A stretch of DNA of 64,000 nt from DAIQRJ01 sp963708795. GTDB taxonomy: Bacteria; Actinomycetota; Actinomycetes; Propionibacteriales; DAIQRJ01. Under the pieces are notes generated by a model. That model made no database searches. It saw only the letters and a program-made list of their open reading frames with translations, and was not told where the DNA came from. This document shows positions 9,513 to 17,864 of the stretch, one piece after another. Numbering within the stretch: position 1 is the first letter of the stretch; every line of letters starts with the position of its first letter. The position numbers and the translations under genes are program-made. Location: NCBI GenBank assembly GCA_963708795.1, contig CAVPUH010000009.1, positions 186,001 to 250,000 of the forward strand, in the 5' to 3' direction.

Positions 9513-10646
9513 TCAGCCGTCGGTGCCGGTGGCCGCGAGCTGCCCGCAGGCCCCGTCGATCTCACGCCCACGGGTGTCGCGCACCGTCGTGGCGACGCCA
9601 TGCGCCTGCAACCGGCGGACGAACTCGCGCTCGTCCTCGGGTCTCGACGCCGTCCACTTCGAGCCGGGCGTTGGGTTCAAGGGGATGAGGTTCACGTGGA
9701 CGAGGTGGCCGGCCAGCAACTCGCCGAGGAGGTCCGCACGCCACGCCTGGTCGTTGATGTCCTTGATCATCGCGTACTCGATGGAGATGCGACGCTTCGT
9801 CACCGAGGCGTAGTTCCACGCGGCGTCGAGGACCTCGGCGACCTCCCACCGGGTGTTGATCGGCACGAGCTCGTCCCGCAGTTCGTCGTCGGGCGCGTGC
9901 AGTGAGACGGCCAGCGTCACCGGCAGCCCTTCGGCGGCGAGCTGGTTGATGCGCGGGACGAGGCCGACGGTCGACACCGTGATGCCGCGCGCGGACATGC
10001 CCAGTCCCTCGGGCGCGGGATCGGCGATCCGGTGCAGCACGTCGACGACGGTGCGGTAGTTCGCCAGCGGCTCCCCCATCCCCATGAACACGACATTGGA
10101 GACGCGGCCGCGGCCTCCGGGCACGGCCCCGTCACGCATCGCACGAGCCGCGTCGACGACCTGACCGACGATCTCGGCGGTGGAGAGGTTCCGGGTGAGG
10201 CCCTGTTGGCCGGTCGCACAGAACGGGCAGGCCATGCCGCAGCCCGCCTGGCTCGAGATGCACACCGTGGCCCGGTCGGGGTAGCGCATGAGCACACTCT
10301 CGACGAGCGCACCGTCGTGCAGTCGCCACAGGGTCTTGATGGTCGTCCCGGCGTCCGCGGCGAGGGTGCGCACGGGGTGCAGCAGGTCGGGGAAGAGTTC
10401 GGACGCGAGGGAATCGCGAACCTTCGCGGGGACGTCGGTCATGGCGGCGACGTCGGTCTCGAGGCGGCCGAAGTACTGGGTCGAGAGCTGCTTGGCCCGG
10501 TACGCCGGCAGCCCGACGTCGGCCATCGCCGCCCGGCGCTCGGTCATCGAGAGGTCCGCGAAGTGCCGCGGCGGCTTACCTCGACGTGGGGTCGCGAGGT
10601 CGAGCAGGGGGCGGACCGGGGAAGGCGGGGAGTCTGGCTGCGACAT
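9513..10646 (-). CDS. rlmN: 23S rRNA (adenine-2503-C2)-methyltransferase RlmN
   Basis: Radical-SAM methyltransferase that methylates A2503 of 23S rRNA and A37 of some tRNAs. 377 residues. The iron-sulfur motif CxxxCxxC is at C136, C140 and C143 within CGMACPFCATG; the methyl-carrying cysteine lies near the C-terminus (GACGQLAATG). Glycine-rich VVFMGMGEPLANY and ISIEYAMIKDIND are typical of RlmN. ATG 10646 is 51 bp from the divergent gene on the plus strand, so both promoters must share that gap. In mycobacteria rlmN lies between cdsA and dxr, as it broadly does here. Confidence 0.95.
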   Translation of the reverse strand: MSQPDSPPSPVRPLLDLATPRRGKPPRHFADLSMTERRAAMADVGLPAYRAKQLSTQYFGRLETDVAAMTDVPAKVRDSLASELFPDLLHPVRTLAADAGTTIKTLWRLHDGALVESVLMRYPDRATVCISSQAGCGMACPFCATGQQGLTRNLSTAEIVGQVVDAARAMRDGAVPGGRGRVSNVVFMGMGEPLANYRTVVDVLHRIADPAPEGLGMSARGITVSTVGLVPRINQLAAEGLPVTLAVSLHAPDDELRDELVPINTRWEVAEVLDAAWNYASVTKRRISIEYAMIKDINDQAWRADLLGELLAGHLVHVNLIPLNPTPGSKWTASRPEDEREFVRRLQAHGVATTVRDTRGREIDGACGQLAATGTDG

Positions 10647-10697
10647 GGCCCGCCCAGTGTCGCACGCAGTCGACCCGGTGCCGCATCATGGACGACG

Positions 10698-11363
10698 ATG
10701 CCCTCGCCCACCGACAGCTCGGACCACGGCGACGCCGACCAGTCCGGCGCCGCCCGTCCCGATGCCCGGCCGCGATTTCGTCGTCCCCTGGTGAACGCGA
10801 ACGCCGAGCAGCTGAGCCCGGTGGTGGACGACCGGGCACGGCTCGAGGCCGCGCACCGCAGCGCGGCCGCTCTGGTCGCGGGGGCGCGTGGACGGCCCGA
10901 CGGCGAGGTTGCCGAACGCCTGGGGAACTTCGTCGCCGGCGAAGGAATCCTCGAACTGGCCGCGCTGTGGGCGGAAGCACCGGCCGTGTCGTTGCCCGGC
11001 GCGCTCTACCAGCTGGTGCTGCTGCGCGAATGGATCACGCGGTCGCCGCTCGAGGCTTCCAGGTTCTTCGCCGCCGGACGGTCGGTCGCCGAGGTCAACA
11101 CCGTGGTCGCCGGCGTGGCCGACCCCCCGACCCCGGAAGCGGTCGTGAGCCTCGCCGACACCGTCCTGTCGGCGGCCTTCGACGCCGACCTCGCCGACGC
11201 CCTCGACCGCGCGGCCGCCTTCTGCCGGGTGATCGCCGCCGGCCGAGCCCACGCCACGCCGGTCGACGACGCCGTCACCAGCCGGCTCGCCGCGGGGAAC
11301 CTCACCATGGCCGACAATCTGATGCGAGCCGCGAACGCCTGGCGGGCGAACCGGCTGGACTGA
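10698..11363 (+). CDS. Helical protein of unknown function
   Basis: 221 residues from ATG 10698. The first 35 are hydrophilic and probably disordered (rich in D, S, P, R). The rest is Ala/Leu/Glu-rich and predicted helical: ARLEAAHRSAAALVAGA, LGNFVAGEGILELAALWAE, then LYQLVLLREWI, and repeats of hydrophobic heptads to the end. No signal peptide, membrane segment or catalytic motif. Codon usage (strong G/C third position) supports that it is real. It lies divergent from rlmN in an otherwise conserved neighbourhood. No function assigned. Confidence 0.65.
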   Translation: MPSPTDSSDHGDADQSGAARPDARPRFRRPLVNANAEQLSPVVDDRARLEAAHRSAAALVAGARGRPDGEVAERLGNFVAGEGILELAALWAEAPAVSLPGALYQLVLLREWITRSPLEASRFFAAGRSVAEVNTVVAGVADPPTPEAVVSLADTVLSAAFDADLADALDRAAAFCRVIAAGRAHATPVDDAVTSRLAAGNLTMADNLMRAANAWRANRLD

Positions 11364-11401
11364 CCGGCAGCCTCCGTCCGTCAGGCATCACGACCGCCCG
11401 C

Positions 11402-11521
11402 TACACTGCCGTGGGCGCCGGGCTGCGGTAGCCCCGGGCTCCACTTACAGCCGCTTCGAGCGGCCTTTGCGCCGAGAGGCGCTCCCAGTCCGGCGTCCAC
11501 TACCTTTCCGGAGTTCCGCGC
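11402..11521 (+). promoter_or_regulatory. Possible promoter and structured leader of the lipoprotein gene
   Basis: A TACACT box (11402-11407) could be a -10 element. Between it and GTG 11522 are three local inverted repeats: GGGCT/AGCCC around 11422-11436, GCCGC-TTCGA-GCGGC around 11450-11464, and GCGCC-GAGA-GGCGC around 11470-11483. CCGGAG about 8 nt before GTG serves as ribosome site. The leader could be regulatory, or the hairpins could terminate the upstream gene (stop 11363). No known riboswitch class recognised. Confidence 0.3.
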
Positions 11522-11965
11522 GTGCGTGTCCGCCCGTCCGTCGCTGCTTTCGTGCTCACCGCCGCGCTGGTCGTGACCGGACTCACCGCCTGCTCGGATC
11601 CCGGCACCGCACCCGCCCCGGTGACGGCGGCCAGCACCCAGCCGCAGCCGACGGTCAGCACCAGCGACACCTACACGTCCTGCACGAAGCTCGTCTACGC
11701 GAGCCAGAAGACCGCGACCGTGGCGATTCCGGTGGGTGCCTGCGTGAGTTTCGGGAGATTCGGCGACATCGCGGCCGTCATCACGGATGTCAGCGTCAAC
11801 GAACCGAGCCTGTTCCGCGAGCTGGATGCCCTCACCTACCGGGGCACCGTTGCGGGCCGGTCGGTGTTCACGATCGCCACGAAACGCGAGATCTGCACTG
11901 CCACCGCGACCTGTCAGGTACCCAACCCACCGAAACACGTCACGGTCGTCGTCCGGACCGACTGA
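11522..11965 (+). CDS. Small lipoprotein
   Basis: 147 residues from GTG 11522. The signal peptide is lipoprotein type: MRVRPS, a hydrophobic core, then the lipobox LTAC with the lipidated cysteine near residue 24. A Thr/Pro/Ser linker follows, then about 90 residues with four further cysteines (TSCTKL, GACVSF, REICTATATC) that could form two disulfides outside the membrane. Phrases such as AAVITDVSVNEPSLFRELDALTYRG suggest a small beta domain. Family unknown. It converges on the phosphatase remnant. Confidence 0.75.
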   Translation: MRVRPSVAAFVLTAALVVTGLTACSDPGTAPAPVTAASTQPQPTVSTSDTYTSCTKLVYASQKTATVAIPVGACVSFGRFGDIAAVITDVSVNEPSLFRELDALTYRGTVAGRSVFTIATKREICTATATCQVPNPPKHVTVVVRTD

Positions 11966-11979
11966 TCCCGCGGACCGCC

Positions 11980-12249
11980 TCATTCGGCGTTGCCCGTCGC
12001 CCAACCCCCCACGCCGTGACCGGTACGACGGACAGACGCCCGTCGTCGGAACGCCCCGCCTCGAGGACGCACCAGTCGGGCAGTCGGGCAGTCGGGCAGT
12101 CGGAGGCGGCGCCAGGCACCCACGTCGTACGGCCGGTCGGCGAGCACCCGGTAGGCGAGCGTGTCGTCGGCCAACGGCCAGGTCGCGGCGGGCGTGGCAC
12201 AGTCCATCGCGGGCCGGCCGTGCCGGACCAGGTGCAGCCGGATCGTCAT
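11980..12249 (-). pseudogene. Truncated histidine-phosphatase (phosphoglycerate-mutase superfamily) remnant
   Basis: ATG 12249 overlaps the cdsA stop as ATGA. The first 25 residues carry the RHG motif (LHLVRHGRPAMD) and the following ATWPLADD region typical of histidine phosphatases, but the frame ends after 89 residues against about 180-220 for the family. No second catalytic histidine is present. An 8-bp tandem repeat interrupts the frame (next entry). With two repeat units fewer the frame would run on instead to 11940, into the end of the convergent lipoprotein gene. It reads as a deleted remnant, although a short functional product cannot be excluded. Confidence 0.55.
12073..12104. repeat. 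8-bp tandem repeat (CAGTCGGG) x4
   Basis: Three perfect copies of CAGTCGGG and a fourth ending in A, head to tail. The unit length is not a multiple of three, so gain or loss of one unit changes the reading frame of the overlapping phosphatase remnant. The arrangement suits slipped-strand mispairing. Confidence 0.9.
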
Positions 12250-13193
12250 CCCAGGAGGGTGAACACCAGCCAGCAGGCCAGCGCGGACGGCAGCATCGAG
12301 TCGAGCCGGTCCATGATCCCGCCGTGGCCGGGCAGCAGGTCGCCCATGTCCTTGACACCGATGTCGCGCTTGATCATCGATTCGACGAGGTCGCCGCCGG
12401 TGGCGGTGCAGACGACGAGCGCACCGATGACGAGCCCGGACCACCACGGGAACGAGGTCGCCAGCCCGACCAGTAGTCCGGCCGTGAGCAGGCACGCGAC
12501 GACCGACCCGGCGAAGCCCTCCCACGACTTCTTCGGGCTGATCTTCGGCGCCATCGGGTGCTTCCCGAACAACACGCCCGCGGCGTACCCGCCGACGTCG
12601 CTCGCCACCACGGTGGCGATGAACACGAGGGTCTCGATGAAGCCGTCGCTACCGCTGGCGAGCATCACCGCGAAGCCGGCGAGGACCGGTCCGTAGGCGG
12701 CGACGAACACGCTCGCCGTGACGTCGCGCACGAACCCCGACGAGCCGTGCCGCATCCGTTCGGCGAGGCAGGCGACGGCGGTGACGGCGAAGCTCGCGAG
12801 GAGAACGCTCGGGCCCCAGAGGTAGGCACCGAGGACCATCGCCACGGCGCCGACGACGAGCACCTCGCGGGCGACCGTGATGCCGATGACGCCGAAGGCC
12901 TTCGAGAGTTCCAGCACTGCGACCACGATCGCGGCCGCGACGAAGACGGCGAAGGCCAGCCGGAAGAAGAGCAGGGACGCGATCACCAGGAGGCCGAGGC
13001 CGACCCCGACGGCGGCGGCCGCACCGAGGTTGCGACCGGCCCGGCCGTGGGACTCCGGCGGCACCACCAGGGGCGGTCCCGGCTCGCTGGTCACGAGCTC
13101 AGGCGTCTCGGTCGCGTCGATAGTCTCGGTCGTGTCGGCAGCCGACGAGTCGAGCGACGGCCGGGCGTCGTCGGATCCGGGCGCGTCGTCCAT
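12246..13193 (-). CDS. cdsA: Phosphatidate cytidylyltransferase
   Basis: Makes CDP-diacylglycerol from phosphatidate and CTP, feeding cardiolipin, PG and PI synthesis in the membrane. 315 residues: a disordered acidic N-terminal tail of about 55 residues, then eight hydrophobic segments. The C-terminal signature is intact (KRDIGVKDMGDLLPGHGG, then DRLDS), as is the preceding PKISPKKSWEGF. The tail is longer than in E. coli CdsA, as is usual in actinomycetes. It sits 19 bp after frr, in the conserved rpsB-tsf-pyrH-frr-cdsA order. Confidence 0.95.
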   Translation of the reverse strand: MDDAPGSDDARPSLDSSAADTTETIDATETPELVTSEPGPPLVVPPESHGRAGRNLGAAAAVGVGLGLLVIASLLFFRLAFAVFVAAAIVVAVLELSKAFGVIGITVAREVLVVGAVAMVLGAYLWGPSVLLASFAVTAVACLAERMRHGSSGFVRDVTASVFVAAYGPVLAGFAVMLASGSDGFIETLVFIATVVASDVGGYAAGVLFGKHPMAPKISPKKSWEGFAGSVVACLLTAGLLVGLATSFPWWSGLVIGALVVCTATGGDLVESMIKRDIGVKDMGDLLPGHGGIMDRLDSMLPSALACWLVFTLLG

Positions 13194-13212
13194 GAACAGT
13201 CCTGACCGGTCC

Positions 13213-13773
13213 TCAGACCTCGAGGATCTCGGCTTCCTTGCGCTTGAGCAGGTCGTCGACCTCGTCGACGTGCGACTTCGTGAAGCCGTCCAGGCGCTTC
13301 TCCGCTCGTGCGGCCTCGTCCTCGCCGACGTCGCCGTCCTTGGACAGCTTGTCGATCGACTCCTTGGCGCTGCGCCGGATGCTGCGAACCGAGACCTTCG
13401 CGTCCTCGGCCTTGGTCTTCGCCAGCTTCACGTACTCCTTGCGACGCTCGGCCGTCAGTTCGGGCATGTTGACCCGGATGACCTTGCCGTCGTTGCTCGG
13501 GTTGACCCCCAGGTCGGACTCGCGGATCGCCCGTTCGATCGCCCCCATCGCCGACATGTCGTACGGCGCGATGAGCACCACGCGCGGCTCGGGGACCGTG
13601 AACGAGGCCAACTGCTGCACCGGCGTGGGCGCCCCGTAGTAGGAGGCCTGGAGCTTGGAGAACATGCTCGGGTGCGCGCGGCCGGTCCGGATCGATCCGA
13701 AGTCGTCCTTGGCGACCTCGATCGCCTTGTCCATCCTCGTCTTCGCGTCGTTGAGGGTCGAGTCGATGCTCAC
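13213..13773 (-). CDS. frr: Ribosome recycling factor
   Basis: Splits post-termination ribosomes with EF-G. 186 residues, the standard length, with the tRNA-mimicking helical bundle: RTGRAHPSMFSKL near the N-terminus, then VIRVNMPELTAERRKEYVK and VRSIRRSAKE in domain I. GTG 13773 is preceded by CGGAG. Downstream of pyrH by 133 bp and upstream of cdsA by 19 bp. Confidence 0.97.
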   Translation of the reverse strand: MSIDSTLNDAKTRMDKAIEVAKDDFGSIRTGRAHPSMFSKLQASYYGAPTPVQQLASFTVPEPRVVLIAPYDMSAMGAIERAIRESDLGVNPSNDGKVIRVNMPELTAERRKEYVKLAKTKAEDAKVSVRSIRRSAKESIDKLSKDGDVGEDEAARAEKRLDGFTKSHVDEVDDLLKRKEAEILEV

Positions 13774-13906
13774 GTCGTGTACTCCGTCCGATCAGGGGTT
13801 GCGGTGAATCCTCACGGGCCTTGGATCCTCATGGGCATTGTGACCGGCATCCGTCGGGCAGCCGGGCCGAGCACGGCGTGGGCCGCCTGGGCCCTATCCA
13901 CCGCCG

Positions 13907-14695
13907 TCAGGGGCACGACGATGCGAGCAGCGTGCCGACCGGCTCACCGGCCACCACTCGCCGGATCATGCCCCTGGCATCGAGCCGGAAGAACACCATC
14001 GGAAGCGCGTTGTCCCGAGCCAGGCTGACGGCCGTGGCGTCGGCCACCTCGAGGCGCTGCAGGAGGAAGTCGTCGTAGGACAGGCAGTCGTACTTGCGCG
14101 CCGCGGGATTGGTCTTGGGGTCGGAGTCGTAGACGCCGTCCACCCCGTTCTTGCCCATGAGAAGTGCGTCCGCGCCGATCTCGAGCGCACGCTGCGCCGC
14201 GACGAAGTCGGTGGAGAAGTAGGGCATCCCGGCGCCGGCGCCGAAGATGACCACGCGCCCCTTCTCCAGGTGCCGGATGGCGCGCCTCGGGATGTAGGGC
14301 TCGGCGACCTGGCCCATGGTGATCGCGGTCTGCACCCGGGTCTCGAGTCCGCGATTCTCCAGGAAGTCCTGCAGCGCCAGGCAGTTCATCACCGTGCCGA
14401 GCATGCCCATGTAGTCCGCGCGGGCGCGGTCCATCCCGCGCTGCTGCAGCTCCGCACCACGGAAGAAGTTGCCGCCGCCGACGACGATCGAGACCTGAAC
14501 CCCGTCCGAGGCCACATCGACGAGTTGTGCGGCGATCGAATCGACGACGTCAGGGTCGACACCGACGCCGCCGCCACCGCCGAAGACCTCACCCGACAGC
14601 TTGATGACCACGCGCTCGTAGGGTTGGTGCGGAGCCGGGCCGGTCGACTCGTGGGACATCGTGTCGGTCGGGTGTCCAGCGTTCTCGACCGTCAC
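13907..14695 (-). CDS. pyrH: Uridylate kinase
   Basis: Phosphorylates UMP to UDP with ATP; hexameric bacterial amino-acid-kinase fold. 262 residues. Key motifs: VVIKLSGEVFGGGG (phosphate loop), VVGGGNFFRG, DYMGMLGTVMNCLALQD and the acceptor region AGAGMPYFSTD. GTG 14695 is preferred over ATG 14659 because GGAGGAGG lies 6 nt upstream; this gives about 27 extra residues before the kinase fold. It follows tsf after a strong hairpin, so some transcription probably starts in the 195-bp gap. Confidence 0.95.
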   Translation of the reverse strand: MTVENAGHPTDTMSHESTGPAPHQPYERVVIKLSGEVFGGGGGVGVDPDVVDSIAAQLVDVASDGVQVSIVVGGGNFFRGAELQQRGMDRARADYMGMLGTVMNCLALQDFLENRGLETRVQTAITMGQVAEPYIPRRAIRHLEKGRVVIFGAGAGMPYFSTDFVAAQRALEIGADALLMGKNGVDGVYDSDPKTNPAARKYDCLSYDDFLLQRLEVADATAVSLARDNALPMVFFRLDARGMIRRVVAGEPVGTLLASSCP

Positions 14696-14836
14696 GCTGG
14701 TCCTCCTCCGTCGACGACAGTGTCTGACCCGAAACCTATCCGACGCCGCTGCGGTGCCGTGACCTCGGGCCGGTGGCGGACGCGGCCCGGGCCGGGCTCA
14801 CGCACTGGGCCGCGACGCACATCGGCGCATGCGAAA

Positions 14837-14878
14837 CGGCCCCGCTCGACCCGGCGCATGCCGGGCCGAACGGGGCCG
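14837..14878 (-). terminator. Strong hairpin after tsf
   Basis: Outer stem CGGCCCCG / CGGGGCCG (14837-14844 with 14871-14878) encloses an inner stem CCCGGC-GCAT-GCCGGG. It begins just past the tsf stop codon and is followed on the minus strand by a short GTTTC. It is a GC-only terminator or attenuator between tsf and pyrH. Confidence 0.7.
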
Positions 14879-14890
14879 CGTGTCGAGCGG

Positions 14891-15709
14891 TCAGGCGTTG
14901 CCGACCTCGAAGCGGGCGAACCGGGTGAGGGTGACGCCGGCCTCGGTGAGGAGGGCCTTGACGGTCTTCTTGTTGTCCTGCACGGACGGCTGCTCGATGA
15001 GCACGTTGTCCTTGTAGAACGCGTTGAGCCGACCGTCGACGATCCGGCTGATCGCCTGCTCGGGCTTGCCTTCGTTGCGGGCCAGCGCCTCGGCCACCTC
15101 ACGCTCGGTGGCGACGATCGTGGCCGGGACCTCGTCCCGCGTCAGGTAGGTCGGGCGCATGGCCGCGGCCTGCATCGCCGCGTTGCGGGCCGCATCGGCC
15201 GACGGGCCGGTGTACTCGACGACGACCCCCATCTGCGGCGGCAGGTCCGCGGACCGGCGGTGCAGGTAGGTCGCGGTCGTGCCGTCGAAGGTGACGAGCC
15301 GGCCGACGACGATCTTCTCGCCGATGATCGCCGATGCCTCGAGCAGCACCTGCTCGACGGTCTTGCCGTCGAAGTCAGTCGCGAGCAGCGCGGCCACGTC
15401 GGCCGGCTTGGTGTCGCGCACGACCACGAGCAGGTCGGCCGCGAGCTTCTGGAACGTCTCGTTCTTGGCGACGAAGTCGGTCTCGCAGTTGAGCTCGAGC
15501 ATCGCTCCGCCGTCGGCGACGACGATGCCATCGGCGGCGTCCCGCTCGGCCGCGCGGTCGACGGCCTTCGCGGCACCGCTCTCGCGGAGGATCAGGATCG
15601 CCTTCTCGATGTCCCCGTCGGCCTGGGTGAGGGCCTTTTTGCAGGCCATCATCCCGGCACCGGTCAGGTCACGGAGCCGCTTGATGTCGGTAGCGGTGAA
15701 GTCAGGCAT
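14891..15709 (-). CDS. tsf: Translation elongation factor Ts
   Basis: Nucleotide exchange factor for EF-Tu. 272 residues. The N-terminal UBA-like domain has LRDLTGAGMMACKKAL; the core signature CETDFVAKNETF is intact; the C-terminal phrase AISRIVDGRLNAFYKDNVL fits the family. Start ATG 15709 is preceded by AAGGAA; the frame is open upstream but has no conserved sequence there. Co-transcribed with rpsB, 118 bp upstream. Confidence 0.97.
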   Translation of the reverse strand: MPDFTATDIKRLRDLTGAGMMACKKALTQADGDIEKAILILRESGAAKAVDRAAERDAADGIVVADGGAMLELNCETDFVAKNETFQKLAADLLVVVRDTKPADVAALLATDFDGKTVEQVLLEASAIIGEKIVVGRLVTFDGTTATYLHRRSADLPPQMGVVVEYTGPSADAARNAAMQAAAMRPTYLTRDEVPATIVATEREVAEALARNEGKPEQAISRIVDGRLNAFYKDNVLIEQPSVQDNKKTVKALLTEAGVTLTRFARFEVGNA

Positions 15710-15827
15710 GACGATTCCTTGTCTGATGCCGCCGCCGGACGTTCCGGCGACGGGATCGGGTAGTTCGACGGTGTTCGGTGAGGTGCGGCGGACCGCGAGG
15801 GTTCGCGCGGTGCGTCGCGGGTCGTGA

Positions 15828-16814
15828 CTACTCGGCGGTGGCGGCGGCCGGTTCGGCGGCCGCAGCGGCCTCGTCCACCGGAGCGGCCTCGGCGACGACG
15901 TCGGCATCGGTGGCGTCGGTCTCGACGTCGGCCTCGGGCGCAGGCGCGTTCTCGCCCTCGGACGGCTGGTCCGCGGCGACCTCGGCCGACACGGCCGCGT
16001 CCGTCACGGGCTCGACCGGGTTCTCGACACCGGCGTCACCGGCGAGGAGTTCGCGCTCCCACTCGGCGAGCGGCTCGTCGCCGGCGAGCTCCTCGGAGCC
16101 CTCGGCGGCTGCGTCGTATGCACCGGCGCGGGACAACAGGCCGTCCGCGGCGGCGTCGGCGATGATCCGGGTGAGCAGGGCCACCGAGCGGATCGCGTCG
16201 TCGTTGCCGGGAATCGGGAAGTTGACCTCGTCGGGGTCGCAGTTCGTGTCGAGCACGCCGACGATCGGGATGCCGAGCTTCTTGGCCTCGTCGATGGCGA
16301 GGTGTTCCTTCTTCGTGTCGACGATCCAGATCGCGTTCGGGACCTTGCTCATCCGGCGGATACCGCCGAGCGTGCGCTCGAGCTTCTCCTTCTCCCGGCG
16401 CAGACCCAGCAGCTCCTTCTTCGTGCGGCCGGAGCCGGCGACGTCGTCGAAATCGAGCTCCTCGAGCTCAGCGAGACGACGGAGGCGCCCGTGCACGGTC
16501 TGGAAGTTGGTGAGCATGCCACCGAGCCAGCGCTGGTTCACGAAGGGCATGCCGACACGGGTCGCCTGCTCCTCGATGGCTTCCTGCGCCTGCTTCTTCG
16601 TCCCGACGAACAGGACCGTCCCGCCCTTGGCGACGATGTCGCGCACGTAGGCGTAGGCGGTGTCGATGTAGGTCAGCGACTGCTGGAGGTCGATGATGTA
16701 GATCCCGTTGCGCTCGGTGAAGATGAAGCGCTTCATCTTCGGGTTCCAGCGACGGGTCTGGTGCCCGAAGTGGACGCCGCTCTCGAGCAGCTGTCGCATG
16801 GTGACGACGGCCAT
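15828..16814 (-). CDS. rpsB: Ribosomal protein uS2 with long acidic tail
   Basis: 30S subunit protein needed for bS1 docking. The S2 fold is complete: MRQLLESGVHFGHQTRRWNP, RNGIYIIDLQQS, FVGTKKQA, then PNAIWIVDTKKEHLAI and IPIVGVLDTNCDPD. The total of 328 residues exceeds the usual 240-280; the excess is a tail of about 75 residues rich in A, E, D and V. Start ATG has AAGGAG upstream. Ala/acid tails on S2 occur in other high-GC actinomycetes. S2 genes are often autoregulated through the leader; no leader structure is evident here. Confidence 0.97.
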   Translation of the reverse strand: MAVVTMRQLLESGVHFGHQTRRWNPKMKRFIFTERNGIYIIDLQQSLTYIDTAYAYVRDIVAKGGTVLFVGTKKQAQEAIEEQATRVGMPFVNQRWLGGMLTNFQTVHGRLRRLAELEELDFDDVAGSGRTKKELLGLRREKEKLERTLGGIRRMSKVPNAIWIVDTKKEHLAIDEAKKLGIPIVGVLDTNCDPDEVNFPIPGNDDAIRSVALLTRIIADAAADGLLSRAGAYDAAAEGSEELAGDEPLAEWERELLAGDAGVENPVEPVTDAAVSAEVAADQPSEGENAPAPEADVETDATDADVVAEAAPVDEAAAAAEPAAATAE

Positions 16815-17177
16815 GGTGGTGCTCCTTGTCCGGGACGGCAGACTCAGCCATCCCCCAGTTGTTCACCCGGTGCCGGGGCCGGTCGGGTGCCTGACGTCCG
16901 CGCGTGCCGGGCTCACCCGGAGCTGGCTCCGGGGCGAGACTGGTGGCATCGCCCGTCCCATGCTTTGACAGCGGTGGACGGTGTGCGGACATGCGAAGTC
17001 GCCCCGCCGAAGCGAGACGCTCGGAGGAGTCTACGCCATCGGCTCGACGTGGACCGACGCGTTCGGTTGCCGGCTACCGGGCCCGCGGTTGCCGTCCACA
17101 GCGGGCTCGATCGTGAACGCGTCCCCACGAATCGTCGGCTCGATCCACGGCCGGCCGCGCGGCCTCACGCTGGCGAC
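16815..17177. other. Divergent intergenic region between rpsB and the M23 gene
   Basis: 363 bp without a credible gene. It must hold the promoter of the rpsB operon (minus) and of the M23 gene (plus). A perfect TTGACA (16965-16970) points toward the M23 gene, but nothing resembling a good -10 stands 16-18 bp further on, so it is not called. Short frames here lack ribosome sites and are probably chance. Confidence 0.5.
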
Positions 17178-17831
17178 ATGGCAGCAGTCGTCAGGCTCGT
17201 CGGACGTGCAGGTACGCGCAGGCTCGCGGTGATCGCGCTGGCGTTCGCCGCGACGCTGTCCACGACACTGGCCACGATCGCGCCCGCTCCGGCCGCGCAC
17301 GCGGCACCCGCCCGGTGGGCGTGGCCGCTCGACCCCCGGCCGGACGTCGTCGTCGGGTTCGATCCGCCCGACCAGCCGTGGAACGCCGGCCATCGCGGAG
17401 TCGACCTGGCGGCGCGCACCGGAGCCGAGGTTCGGGCCGCGGGCGCCGGCGTCGTCACCTTCGCGGGCCTGCTCGCCGGACGTGCCGTCGTCGTCGTCTC
17501 GCACGGGGCGCTCCGCACGACCTACCTGCCGGTCGAGCCCGCGGTCGACGTCGGCGAGCGGGTCGACACCGGCCAGACGATCGGCTACGTCGAGCTGATC
17601 GGCGGCCACTGCCTGCCGTCGGCCTGCCTGCACTGGGGGCTGCTCAGAGGATCGGAGTACCTGAACCCGCTCAGCCTCGTCGGCGCGGGACCGGTCCGGT
17701 TGTTGCCGATCGGTGGCGCGTCGACACTCGCGGTCCCCGGTCACGTCGGGCCGGTCAGGCGCTCGGTCCTGCGGAGCGTGTTCGAGGGTGCGTCCGTCCT
17801 CCGGCCGCCGATCATGCTCGGGCCGGACTGA
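17178..17831 (+). CDS. Secreted M23-type (LytM) peptidase-like protein, catalytic His replaced
   Basis: 217 residues with a signal peptide (MAAVVRLVGRAGTRR, hydrophobic core, AHAAPA cleavage near residue 42). The M23 domain shows the first zinc ligands H and D in HRGVDLAA and the conserved VSHGALRTTYLPVEP. The usual HxH is CLHWG here: the second, zinc-binding His is present, while the first, catalytic position is Cys. It may therefore bind but not cut peptidoglycan, or act as a regulator. A divergently transcribed M23 gene beside rpsB is a conserved actinomycete arrangement (Rv2891 in M. tuberculosis, from memory). Confidence 0.85.
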   Translation: MAAVVRLVGRAGTRRLAVIALAFAATLSTTLATIAPAPAAHAAPARWAWPLDPRPDVVVGFDPPDQPWNAGHRGVDLAARTGAEVRAAGAGVVTFAGLLAGRAVVVVSHGALRTTYLPVEPAVDVGERVDTGQTIGYVELIGGHCLPSACLHWGLLRGSEYLNPLSLVGAGPVRLLPIGGASTLAVPGHVGPVRRSVLRSVFEGASVLRPPIMLGPD

Positions 17832-17864
17832 CGGATCGGCGTCGGACCGTGAGCCCGTCGGACG

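Noticed and set aside
16965..16970. TTGACA as promoter of the M23 gene
   Set aside because: No acceptable -10 stands 16-18 bp downstream.
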